64,000 bases of DNA, taken from Rhodobacteraceae bacterium IMCC1335. GTDB lineage: Bacteria; Pseudomonadota; Alphaproteobacteria; Rhodobacterales; Rhodobacteraceae. The stretch spans positions 1,612,001-1,676,000 of the forward strand of contig CP046864.1 in NCBI GenBank assembly GCA_039640495.1, read 5' to 3'. The notes beneath the pieces were generated by a model. It worked only from the letters and a program-made list of their open reading frames with translations. It ran no database searches and was not told the origin of the DNA. This document shows, piece after piece, positions 41,248 through 49,300 of this stretch. Every line of letters starts with the position of its first letter. Position 1 is the first letter of the stretch. The position numbers and the translations under genes were made by a program.

Positions 41248-42120
41248 ATGATGGAAGCCAGTTTAACAATTTCGGATCGCATTCAGAATAAGCTTGATGA
41301 TTTAACGCGCGCAGAGCGGCAATTGGCACTTTCAATTCTTGAGAATTACCCCGCATCGGGTTTGGGGCCTCTCAGTGCCTTGGCCAAAGATGCGAAAGTA
41401 TCCGTTCCAACCGTTGCCCGTATGGTGCAAAAACTTGGCTTTCAAGGCTATTCAGAGTTTCAAACAGAGCTGCGCAAAGAGCTTCGGGCGAAGGTAAAAA
41501 GCCCCATTGCAAAACATGATGCTTGGTCAGAGGGCGCGCCTTCAGAACATCTGTTGAATAGGTTTACCGAGTCGGTGATCGATAATATCCGCCATACGCT
41601 GGGGCAAATTGATTCCGGTGCGTTTGATGACGCCTGCCGTATCGCGGCCAACACAAACCACCATCTTTATATTGTGGGGGGGCGGATTTCGCATATTTTG
41701 GCGGAATATCTGTTTTTACATATGCAGCTTATCCGACCCAAAATTACGCATATTCAATCGACGTCGAATACCTGGCCTCATTACTTGCTTGATGTCAAAG
41801 CGGGCGATGTTTTCATTATTTTCGATATGCGGCGATATGAAAATAATACGCTGAAACTGGCAGAAATGGCCTATGAAAGAGACGCGAAAATCATCTTATT
41901 CACCGATCAATGGCGCTCGCCTATTCATCGGATGGCGGAGCAAAGCTTTGGCAGCCGCATCGTCGTGCCCTCGGCGTGGGATTCTGCGATTACGCCGTTG
42001 CTTTTGCTTGAAACGATGATTTCTACCGTTCAAGCGATCACTTGGGGCGATACAAAAGATAGGATGGAAGCGCTTGAAGAGATGTTTGACCAGACGAAGC
42101 TTTTCCGAAAATTTACGTGA
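41248..42120 (+). CDS. RpiR/MurR-family transcriptional regulator
   Basis: A 290-residue regulator. Seen: N-terminal helix-turn-helix of the HTH_6 type (LTRAERQLALSILENYPASGLGPLSALAKDAKVSVPTVARMVQKLGF, residues about 17-65) and a C-terminal SIS-like domain (HHLYIVGGRISHILAEYLFLHM, FIIFDMRRYENNTLKLAEMAYERDAKIILFTD). Start ATG 41248 is 7 nt after a GGGG box; GTG 41242 is the alternative. Divergent from the amidohydrolase-TRAP-ligase operon, so probably its regulator. The effector may be a catabolic intermediate rather than a sugar phosphate. Confidence 0.9.
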   Translation: MMEASLTISDRIQNKLDDLTRAERQLALSILENYPASGLGPLSALAKDAKVSVPTVARMVQKLGFQGYSEFQTELRKELRAKVKSPIAKHDAWSEGAPSEHLLNRFTESVIDNIRHTLGQIDSGAFDDACRIAANTNHHLYIVGGRISHILAEYLFLHMQLIRPKITHIQSTSNTWPHYLLDVKAGDVFIIFDMRRYENNTLKLAEMAYERDAKIILFTDQWRSPIHRMAEQSFGSRIVVPSAWDSAITPLLLLETMISTVQAITWGDTKDRMEALEEMFDQTKLFRKFT

Positions 42121-42420
42121 TGATCTGGCAAGGTAAAATACGACCTCAATCGTAAGCTTATATTAGGAAACCGATTTTGTGCCCGGATCAGCACAGCGCA
42201 TGCAGAGAGGTTGAAACCTTTTAAACCTTCTGGCGCAATGAAGGCTACGAAATAATTTTTCGTAATTTACATAGTTTGAGTTTCAGAAGGTTTTTTAGGG
42301 GATAAAAAATCGCTTAAAAAATTGACGGTTTTTCACATTTTAAGGCTGTTTGAGAATCTATTTATTGACCAAATGATCAAATAACGTGATGGTTGCGTAG
42401 TACCTCAGAAGGAGAAATTT
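42121..42420 (+). other. Leader region of the BMP transporter operon
   Basis: Three hundred bases with no gene. Two hairpins stand in a row: CCTTC/GAAGG at 42226-42244 and TACGAAA/TTTCGTA at 42246-42264. They may end the RpiR transcript or form part of a leader. I could not match them to a purine or other riboswitch. Confidence 0.4.
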
Positions 42421-43413
42421 ATGAATATTTCACAAAAAATGGGGCGGCGGTTGTTTACCACTGCAGCGCTCGCCGTGGGATTGCTGGCAAGCGCCGGGAC
42501 TGTTGCCGCGGAAAAAGTTAAGGTGGCCGCGATTTATACTTTGCCCGTCGAACAGCAATGGATAAGTCGCATTCATAAGGCTTTAAACACTGCCGCCGAA
42601 AGCGGAACCATCGAATATACGTTTTCAGAAAACGTGGCCAATACGGATTATGAGCGGGTGATGCGCGAATATGCCGAACAAGGACATGATTTGATTGTTG
42701 GCGAGGTGTTTGGCCTTGAGCGGGCCGCGCGCAAAGTGGCGAAAGATTATTCGGAAACCGCGTTTTTAATGGGCTCGTCTTTCGGCCCCGTGGCACCGAA
42801 CTTCTCGGTGTTTGACAATTGGATACATGAACCCTCTTATTTGACGGGTATGGTCGCCGGTTCAATGACCAAATCAAATATGATTGGCATGGTGGGTGGC
42901 TATGCTATTCCTGAGGTGAACCGCTTGATGCATGCCTTCATGGATGGCGCACGCGCAGTGAACCCTGATGTGAAGTTCCTCGTGAACTTTATTGACAGCT
43001 GGTACGATCCGCCCAAAGCCAAAGAAAGCGCCTTTGCGATGATGGATGCGGGTGCTGATATTATGTATGCAGAGCGCTTTGGCGTTGCGGATGCGGCCGT
43101 AGAGCGGGGGGTAAAAGCGATTGGGAATGTGATTGACACGTCCGGCGATTATCCTGGAACGATTTTGGCATCGGCGATTTGGCATATGGAAGCAACCATA
43201 GACAAAGCCATCGCCAAGGTGGCCTCAGATGATTTTGAGGCGGCTGATTATGGTCAGTATAGTTTCATGGCCTTTGGCGGGGGATCTATGGTTCTGGATG
43301 AGGGACTGGTGCCGGCTGACGTTGCTGCCGCAGTGAAAGCCACCGAAAAAGACATTCTCGACGGCCTGTTTCGTGTGAATGTGAACGATGCGCGACCTGC
43401 GTCTGACGGATAA
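42421..43413 (+). CDS. BMP-family ABC transporter substrate-binding protein
   Basis: A 330-residue lipobox-free periplasmic binding protein of the BMP (basic membrane protein/nucleoside) family. Seen: signal peptide ending near AGTVAAE, then KVKVAAIYTLPVEQQWISRIHKAL, GHDLIVGEVFGLERAARKVA, NWIHEPSYLTGMVAGSMTKSNMIGMVGG near residue 140 (family core), and a GSMVLDEGLVP near the end. BMP proteins bind purine or pyrimidine nucleosides and similar compounds. RBS AAGGAGA. A strong hairpin follows before the ATPase gene. Confidence 0.92.
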   Translation: MNISQKMGRRLFTTAALAVGLLASAGTVAAEKVKVAAIYTLPVEQQWISRIHKALNTAAESGTIEYTFSENVANTDYERVMREYAEQGHDLIVGEVFGLERAARKVAKDYSETAFLMGSSFGPVAPNFSVFDNWIHEPSYLTGMVAGSMTKSNMIGMVGGYAIPEVNRLMHAFMDGARAVNPDVKFLVNFIDSWYDPPKAKESAFAMMDAGADIMYAERFGVADAAVERGVKAIGNVIDTSGDYPGTILASAIWHMEATIDKAIAKVASDDFEAADYGQYSFMAFGGGSMVLDEGLVPADVAAAVKATEKDILDGLFRVNVNDARPASDG

Positions 43414-43419
43414 AAGAGC

Positions 43420-43451
43420 AGGCCGGCCCGTAGAGAGGGCCGGCCTTTTTT
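43420..43451 (+). terminator. Strong terminator-like hairpin between the BMP gene and its ATPase
   Basis: Ten-base perfect arms (AGGCCGGCCC / GGGCCGGCCT) with a 7-nt loop and a T-run (TTTTT), 6 nt after the BMP stop and 4 nt before the ATPase start codon. It must be partly read through for the ABC genes to be expressed from the same promoter. Confidence 0.88.
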
Positions 43452-43454
43452 AAA

Positions 43455-44972
43455 ATGTATTCTGATAAAATATTAGCCTTAAAAGGCCTGTCCAAAACCT
43501 TTGGAACCATCGCTGCCAATTGCGATGTTGATCTTGATCTGCACCGCGGAGAGATATTGGCGTTGCTGGGTGAAAATGGGGCAGGAAAAACCACTTTGAT
43601 GAATATGTTGTTCGGGCATTACATGCCGGATGCGGGGCAAATCGAAGTGGCTGATGCCAATCAACGGTTTTTACCGCTGACGCTTGGGCATCCTCAGGCA
43701 GCGATTGCCGCGGGGATTGGTATGGTGCATCAACATTTCACATTGGCCGAAAATTTGGATGCGGTTGATAATATTATGTTGGGCGCTGAACCTATGACCT
43801 TATTGCCCAGAAAGCGCGCCGCCGCCGAAAAGAAGATCCGCACGATTATGGCTCAAAGCGGTCTGACGGCTCCTATAAATGTTGCAGTGGGTAAATTGAC
43901 GGTTGGCGAACGTCAGCGTGTTGAAATTTTAAAAGCCCTTTATCGCGATGTAAAAATACTCGTTTTGGATGAGCCGACCGCGGTTTTAACGCCGCAAGAG
44001 GCGGATGCGCTGTTTGAAAATATTCGGGCCATGGCGCAGGATGGGCTATCGGTTATTTTTATTTCGCATAAATTGCGCGAGGTTTTGGCATTTTCGCATC
44101 GCATAACCGTTTTACGCCATGGCAAAAATGCAGGAGAAATTCAAACTGATCAGGCGGATGAGCAGAAAATTGCGCGAATGATGGTGGGGTCAGAAACGCT
44201 GTCCCACACTCGCGAACTGCAAGAAAATGGGCCTGCTTTACTGCGGTTTAAAAGGGTTTCAGTGCAAGGGCGCGCGCGCCGCGACAGTTTGAAAAATGTT
44301 GATCTGACCGTTTTCTCTGGTGAGATCCTAGGGATCGCGGGCGTCTCGGGCAATGGCCAGACAGCCTTGGCTGGCGTGATCTCTGGCATGCTCTCAATCG
44401 AGAGCGGAGAGGTCTTGATAGAAGAGCAACCACTGTTGGACATCACCCCCGCCGCGATGATTTCGCGCGGCGTTGGGCGCATTCCAGAAGATCGCCATCG
44501 AGATGGAATTGTGGGATCGATGAGTGTTGCTGAGAATATGGTTATAGAGCAGTTGGACGACCCAACTTTACAACGAAATGGATTGCTGAGGCGCGATGCG
44601 ATCCGCGATTATGCCGAGACGCTATTGTCAGAATATGACGTGCGAGGGCCAGGGGCGCAGGCTTCGGCACGCTTGTTGTCAGGCGGCAATATCCAAAAAT
44701 TGATTTTGGCGCGGGTGTTTGATCGCAGCCCCAAGCTTATTCTTGCTAATCAACCCACTCGCGGATTGGATATGGGGGCAGCCTCTGAGGTGGCGCGGCG
44801 GCTTCTTGAGGCCCGCGGGCGCGGCGCCGGCATTGTTTTGATTTCCGAAGATTTAGACGAAATTCTGAAGCTGGCTGATCGCATTTTGGTGGTTCATGAT
44901 GGCGCGTTTTCCATTGCAAAAACGCGTGACCGTGCGCAATTGGGTTTGATGATGGCAGGGCAGGCGGCATGA
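43455..44972 (+). CDS. ABC transporter ATP-binding protein, two nucleotide-binding domains
   Basis: A 505-residue double ATPase of the sugar/nucleoside type (RbsA/NupA-like). Seen in domain 1: Walker A LLGENGAGKTTLMNML near residue 38, signature LTVGERQRVEILKAL, Walker B VLDEPTAVLTP. Domain 2 has a degenerate loop GVSGNGQTALAG near 302 and signature LLSGGNIQKLILARV near 412, as usual for this type. No RBS distance problem: it starts 4 nt after the terminator-like hairpin. Overlaps the first permease by 4 nt. Confidence 0.94.
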   Translation: MYSDKILALKGLSKTFGTIAANCDVDLDLHRGEILALLGENGAGKTTLMNMLFGHYMPDAGQIEVADANQRFLPLTLGHPQAAIAAGIGMVHQHFTLAENLDAVDNIMLGAEPMTLLPRKRAAAEKKIRTIMAQSGLTAPINVAVGKLTVGERQRVEILKALYRDVKILVLDEPTAVLTPQEADALFENIRAMAQDGLSVIFISHKLREVLAFSHRITVLRHGKNAGEIQTDQADEQKIARMMVGSETLSHTRELQENGPALLRFKRVSVQGRARRDSLKNVDLTVFSGEILGIAGVSGNGQTALAGVISGMLSIESGEVLIEEQPLLDITPAAMISRGVGRIPEDRHRDGIVGSMSVAENMVIEQLDDPTLQRNGLLRRDAIRDYAETLLSEYDVRGPGAQASARLLSGGNIQKLILARVFDRSPKLILANQPTRGLDMGAASEVARRLLEARGRGAGIVLISEDLDEILKLADRILVVHDGAFSIAKTRDRAQLGLMMAGQAA

Positions 44973-46042
44973 TCAGAATTGAAGCTAGAGAATCCGCTTC
45001 ATCTTTTATGAAATTGGGCATTCCCGTTTTATCTGCCTGCGTGGCGTTGCTCTTGGCGGCAATTCCGTTGATGTTTGCAGGCGCCCCTGTTGGGGCCTCA
45101 TACGCGCAGATGTTTATGGGCGTTTTTGGTTCAAAATTTGCGTTTTCCGAAATGCTCACGCGGGCCACGCCATTGATATTTACGGGGCTTGCTGCCGCCT
45201 TGGCCTTTCGGGCCAAACTGTGGAATATTGGCGCGGAAGGCCAGCTTTATTTGGGCGCTTTGGCCGCAGCAGCGATTGGCACTGGGGTGCTGGATATTTC
45301 AGGGCTGCTGTTGATCCCAGTGATTATTATATGCGGCTGTGCAGCAGGTGCCTTTGGCATGGCGGTGCCCGCAGCGCTGAAAATTCGCTTTGGGGCAGAT
45401 GAGGTGGTCACCACATTGCTGTTGAATTTTATTATCTTAATTTTTCTTCAATATATGTTGGAGGGGCCGCTAAAAGATCCGATGGGTCTTGGTTGGCCGC
45501 AGACAGCGCCTATCTTGGATCAAGGCATGTTGCCGCCTTTGATGGAGCGTATGCGCATTCATTACGGGTTTGTTATCGCCCTGATCTGCGCGGCCGTGGC
45601 GCAATTTATGCTGTTGCGGTCGGTTTGGGGGTTCAAACTGCGCGCGGTTGGTGAAAATAGAAATGCCGCCGGACATGCGGGCATACCGGTCAATCGAAGC
45701 TTGTTGACGGCGGCCGCTATTTCGGGGGCGTTGGCAGGCTTGGCGGGTGTGAGCGAAGTAGCCGGCCTTAAAGGTTATCTGACCGCAGATCTTTCCCCAG
45801 GTTTTGGCTATACTGGCATTGTCGTCGCGATGCTTGCGGGGTTGTCTCCCGGCGGGGTGGTCGTGTCGGCGCTTTTTATCGCTTCGGTTTTTGTGGGGGC
45901 CGATAGCATGAGCCGCGCTATGGGCGTGTCGTCTTATCTTGCCGATTTGGTTGTGGCAACGGCCTTACTCTGTGTTTTGGTTGGTGGCTTTGTCGCGCGT
46001 TATAAATTTGTGCGGGTGCGCCGACAATTGGAACGGCTTTGA
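44969..46042 (+). CDS. ABC transporter permease, nucleoside type
   Basis: A 357-residue BPD_transp_2 permease with about nine helices. Seen: TPLIFTGLAAALAFRAKLWNIGAEGQLYLGAL near residue 70 (the NIGAEGQ motif of nucleoside/sugar permeases), FGADEVVTTLLLNFI near 150, and AAISGALAGLAGVSEV near 250. Overlaps the ATPase stop by 4 nt. Confidence 0.93.
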   Translation: MIRIEARESASSFMKLGIPVLSACVALLLAAIPLMFAGAPVGASYAQMFMGVFGSKFAFSEMLTRATPLIFTGLAAALAFRAKLWNIGAEGQLYLGALAAAAIGTGVLDISGLLLIPVIIICGCAAGAFGMAVPAALKIRFGADEVVTTLLLNFIILIFLQYMLEGPLKDPMGLGWPQTAPILDQGMLPPLMERMRIHYGFVIALICAAVAQFMLLRSVWGFKLRAVGENRNAAGHAGIPVNRSLLTAAAISGALAGLAGVSEVAGLKGYLTADLSPGFGYTGIVVAMLAGLSPGGVVVSALFIASVFVGADSMSRAMGVSSYLADLVVATALLCVLVGGFVARYKFVRVRRQLERL

Positions 46043-46044
46043 TC

Positions 46045-46986
46045 ATGGATATTCTTCAAATTTTGCTCAGCGAAAGCTTTTGGTCTGCCTCGATCAGGAT
46101 CGCAACACCGCTTATCTTTGGCGTTCTGGGCGCCTTAATTTGCGAAAAATCCGGTGTTTTGAATCTTGGAATCGAAGGCATTTTCGTGGCTGGTGCAATG
46201 GTGGGTTGGATGGCGGTTTGGTTGGGCGCTGGCTTATGGGGCGGGGTGCTTGCCGCAGCCCTTGCAGGAGCGTTTTTTGGATTGCTGCATGGTATTTTAA
46301 CGGTCCCGCTGGGCCTAAGCCAACACGTGTCGGGCTTGGGAATCACGCTTTTTGCCACCTCTGTCAGCTATTTTTCTTACCGCACGGCGCTTCCTACCGT
46401 GTCGTCGCCGCCGCGCATAACGCCGTTTCGACCGTTGGATATTCCGATTTTGTCAGATTTGCCTTTTATCGGCCCGATTTTGTTTCAGCAAACGGCGCTT
46501 ACCTTCTTGGCGCTTTTTTGCGTTGCCGTGGTTTGGTATATTTTTAACAAAACCGCGCTGGGTGTTGCTTTAAAGGCGGTTGGTGACAATCCGAACTCAG
46601 TGGATGCGCAAGGATTAAGCGTTTATACGCTGCGCATCGGCGCCGTGATGGCCGGATCGGCTTTGATGGCGCTTGGCGGCGCGTTTTTAACGATGTCTGC
46701 CTTTGATGCCTTCTTTTTTGGCATGGTAAATGGCCGTGGCTGGATTTGCATCGCATTGGTTATTTTCGCCAGTTGGCGGCCTGGAAAGGCGCTTTTGGGG
46801 GCGATTTTATTTGGAGCTTTTGATGCTTTGCAGGTACGCCTACAAACCGAGGTTGGCGGGTCTGTGCCCAGCCAAGTTTTTCTGGCGGCTCCATACGTCT
46901 TATCGATCATTGCCCTTGTGATCGCGGCAAGAAGCGCGGATTATCCACGGGCCTTGTTAACCCCTTGGTTTAAAGGCCAACGATAG
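46045..46986 (+). CDS. ABC transporter permease, nucleoside type, second subunit
   Basis: A 313-residue BPD_transp_2 permease partner of the previous gene. Seen: ATPLIFGVLGALICEKSGVLNLGIEGIFVAGAM near residue 20 (NLGIEG motif), GLSQHVSGLGITLFATSVSYF near 90, and GLSVYTLRIGAVMAGSALMALGGAFLTM near 190. I chose ATG 46045 over TTG 46039. It ends 8 nt before the deaminase-like gene. Confidence 0.93.
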   Translation: MDILQILLSESFWSASIRIATPLIFGVLGALICEKSGVLNLGIEGIFVAGAMVGWMAVWLGAGLWGGVLAAALAGAFFGLLHGILTVPLGLSQHVSGLGITLFATSVSYFSYRTALPTVSSPPRITPFRPLDIPILSDLPFIGPILFQQTALTFLALFCVAVVWYIFNKTALGVALKAVGDNPNSVDAQGLSVYTLRIGAVMAGSALMALGGAFLTMSAFDAFFFGMVNGRGWICIALVIFASWRPGKALLGAILFGAFDALQVRLQTEVGGSVPSQVFLAAPYVLSIIALVIAARSADYPRALLTPWFKGQR

Positions 46987-46994
46987 GAGCTGCT

Positions 46995-48281
46995 ATGTTT
47001 GATTTATTGGTAAAGAATGCGGTTCTGCCCGATGGGCGCAGCGGCTTGGATATTGGGTGCAAAGGCGATCGCATTGTGGCGTTAGAGCGCGATATTTCAG
47101 CCGAGGCTCGGCAGGTGATTGAGGCCGAAGGCTGCTTGCTTGCGCCGCCGTTTGTCGATCCGCATTTTCATATGGACGCCACGCTTTCTTTAGGCACGCC
47201 TCGGATGAATATGTCGGGCACATTGCTTGAAGGTATTGAACTTTGGGGAGAGCTGAAGGCGGTGCAAAGCATCGATGATATCATTGAGCGCGCGCTGCGC
47301 TATTGTGATTTGGCGGTTTCAATGGGCATTGGCGCAATCCGCTCGCATGTGGATACTTGCGATCCAAAGCTAACCGGTGTGCAGGCTCTTTTAGAGGTGC
47401 GCAACCAGGTAAAAGATTATCTGGATTTGCAGCTGGTTGCCTTCCCACAAGATGGCGTGCTGCGCGATCCTGCGGCGCTTGAACTCACCATTCGAGCTTT
47501 GGATATGGGGGTGGATATTGTCGGTGGTATCCCTCATTTTGAACGGACGATGGCCGATGGCGCAGAATCGGTGCGGGTCTTATGCGAGCTTGCCGCAAAG
47601 CGCGGTTTGAGGGTGGATATGCATTGCGATGAAAGCGATGACCCGATGAGCCGACATATTGAAACTTTGGCCTTTGAAACGCAGCGCCTCGGACTGCAAG
47701 GGCGGGTTGCCGGGTCGCATCTGACATCAATGCATTCTATGGATAACTACTATGTGTCCAAGCTTATCCCACTTATTGTTGAGGCTGGCATTGGCGTTAT
47801 TCCTAATCCTTTGATCAATATCATGCTGCAGGGGCGGCATGACAGTTACCCGAAGCGACGCGGCCAAACGCGGGTACGCGAGCTGCGCGATGCGGGGGTG
47901 ACGGTTGGCTTTGGTTCGGATTGCGTGATGGACCCTTGGTATTCTTTGGGCCGGGCAGATATGCTGGATGTGGCGTTTGTGGGGTTGCATGCGGGTCAAT
48001 TATCAAGCCGTGAGGATATGGCCTGGTGCTTCACCGCAATCACTGAAAACTCAGCGCAAATCATGGGGCTTGAGGACTATGGTATCGCAAAAGGCTGCTT
48101 CGCTGATTTCAACTTGTTGCAAGCGAAAGACAGCATTGAGGCGATTAGATTGCGAGCACATCGGTTGCAGGTTGTTCGGCGGGGAAAAATTATCGCGCGC
48201 AATGCTCCGCTAAGCAGCGAAATGGATTTGCCCGGTCGCCCCACAACCATTGATCCGTCAAGCTTTGCCCCCAAATCTTGA
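46995..48281 (+). CDS. codA: Cytosine deaminase-like amidohydrolase
   Basis: A 428-residue amidohydrolase aligned throughout with E. coli CodA as I remember it, at a constant offset of minus 4. Seen: metal ligands His57 and His59 (DPHFHMD), Gln152, His210 and Glu213 (HCDE), His242 (GSHLTSMHS), Asp309 and Trp315 (FGSDCVMDPWY). CodA's Asp314 is Cys310 here and His312 is Ser308. RBS GGAG. Directly follows the BMP importer genes, so it likely deaminates the imported base. Cytosine is the default guess; the changed residue near substrate C5 could allow another pyrimidine or azole. Confidence 0.85.
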   Translation: MFDLLVKNAVLPDGRSGLDIGCKGDRIVALERDISAEARQVIEAEGCLLAPPFVDPHFHMDATLSLGTPRMNMSGTLLEGIELWGELKAVQSIDDIIERALRYCDLAVSMGIGAIRSHVDTCDPKLTGVQALLEVRNQVKDYLDLQLVAFPQDGVLRDPAALELTIRALDMGVDIVGGIPHFERTMADGAESVRVLCELAAKRGLRVDMHCDESDDPMSRHIETLAFETQRLGLQGRVAGSHLTSMHSMDNYYVSKLIPLIVEAGIGVIPNPLINIMLQGRHDSYPKRRGQTRVRELRDAGVTVGFGSDCVMDPWYSLGRADMLDVAFVGLHAGQLSSREDMAWCFTAITENSAQIMGLEDYGIAKGCFADFNLLQAKDSIEAIRLRAHRLQVVRRGKIIARNAPLSSEMDLPGRPTTIDPSSFAPKS

Positions 48282-48438
48282 TCCAAAGGGCGACGTATTC
48301 AGAGGTTTAAAATTATAACCCTTTCTCTGCCCTATACTTGAAAAGCGGTTAACGCGTTGCAAAGCGGCTATTCTTGTTTTGTGGCTTTGAAAAAGCGTAT
48401 GGTTAAGCCTTGGTGGTTTGGCAATCGAAGGGTATGAG

Positions 48439-48899
48439 ATGAAACAAATTATTTATATGCTTTTTCTTTACGTTTTCAGCTTTACTCAAGCGGTTGCGCT
48501 CAGCTGCGTTAGGCCTGATGTTGTCGAAAGTTATCTAAACAGTGTTTATAGCGAAAATAGCGTGGTTATCTTAAAAGGAACTATATCCTTCAAACAACCG
48601 GTTTGGAAAAACAGCAGACATTTGAAACCTTGACGACGCAAGGGCAGTTTGATGGTTTTATGCTTCATCATCGTGGATTTGAAATTCCGTATTCAGAACC
48701 GATCACTTTGATTTTTGAGTGTTTTGCGGAATGGTGTGGCAGTCTTGCGGCTGAGGAAAAAATTATTGCTTTTGCCGCAGTGGAAGATTTTGAACTTAGA
48801 TTGCGCGTTCAACCCTGCAATTTAACTGTTTTCCCGGTAGAGTGCGATGAAAATGCGCAACGCTTGCTTGGGTGCCACCTTCAAGGGCAATGTCATTGA
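48439..48899 (+). pseudogene. Small secreted protein, frameshifted
   Basis: Frame 1 starts at ATG 48439 (GAAGGG RBS) with a signal peptide (MKQIIYMLFLYVFSFTQAVA) and LSCVRPDVVESYLNSVYS...VVILKGTISF, then meets TGA at about 48631-48633. Frame 3 carries on from about 48580-48603 with TTQGQFDGFMLHHRGFEIPYSEPITLIFECFAEWCGSL... to stop 48897. Together they resemble a conserved Rhodobacterales periplasmic protein with an SCxRPD start and a CxGPWCGS-like centre, as I remember that family. A single-base deletion between about 48575 and 48605 would restore the frame. Function unknown. Confidence 0.7.
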
Positions 48900-49300
48900 A
48901 ACGCGTTGCGCGGCCTCATCGACAAACACTGTCATAATTCTTGATCTACGGCCCCGTTTGAGCGGGGTCCTCTGGTTTTTAAATGCTATTAAAAAACCCT
49001 CATTGGCGGCGTATTTTTTGAAATATCTCAGTGCGTTGGCGGGTGTGTTTGGTATGTCGCGCTAAATATCCTTTTCCGGATTGCAGTACAAAAACAGATA
49101 GCAGGCCAAAAAAAGCTCCCTAAAGTCTAGGCTTTATTAGACCGCATGGTCAGAGCGGACTGATAGGCCGCAAGTTTCAAACCGGGCTAAAGCTTTGGAG
49201 ACGGGCGTTTAGGAGGATGCGTGTGCCTCGTACTCTGCCGCTGGCATCCTAGTTCTTTTTCAGCCTTTTACCATGAAATGCAAGATTTACCGGTGTGGCA
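48900..49300. other. Intergenic region with one hairpin
   Basis: About 400 bases between the frameshifted gene and the putA end. It holds the hairpin at 48950-48970 and nothing else I can support; the frame at 48847-49065 is a shadow of AT-rich sequence. Confidence 0.45.
48950..48980 (+). terminator. Terminator-like hairpin after the frameshifted gene
   Basis: GGCCCCG and CGGGGTCC pair (one bulged T) around TTTGAG, followed by TCTGGTTTTT. It would end transcripts of the broken upstream gene. Confidence 0.5.

Noticed and set aside
42121-42420. Riboswitch in the BMP operon leader
   Set aside because: Two simple hairpins are visible but no conserved purine, preQ1 or similar core could be matched.
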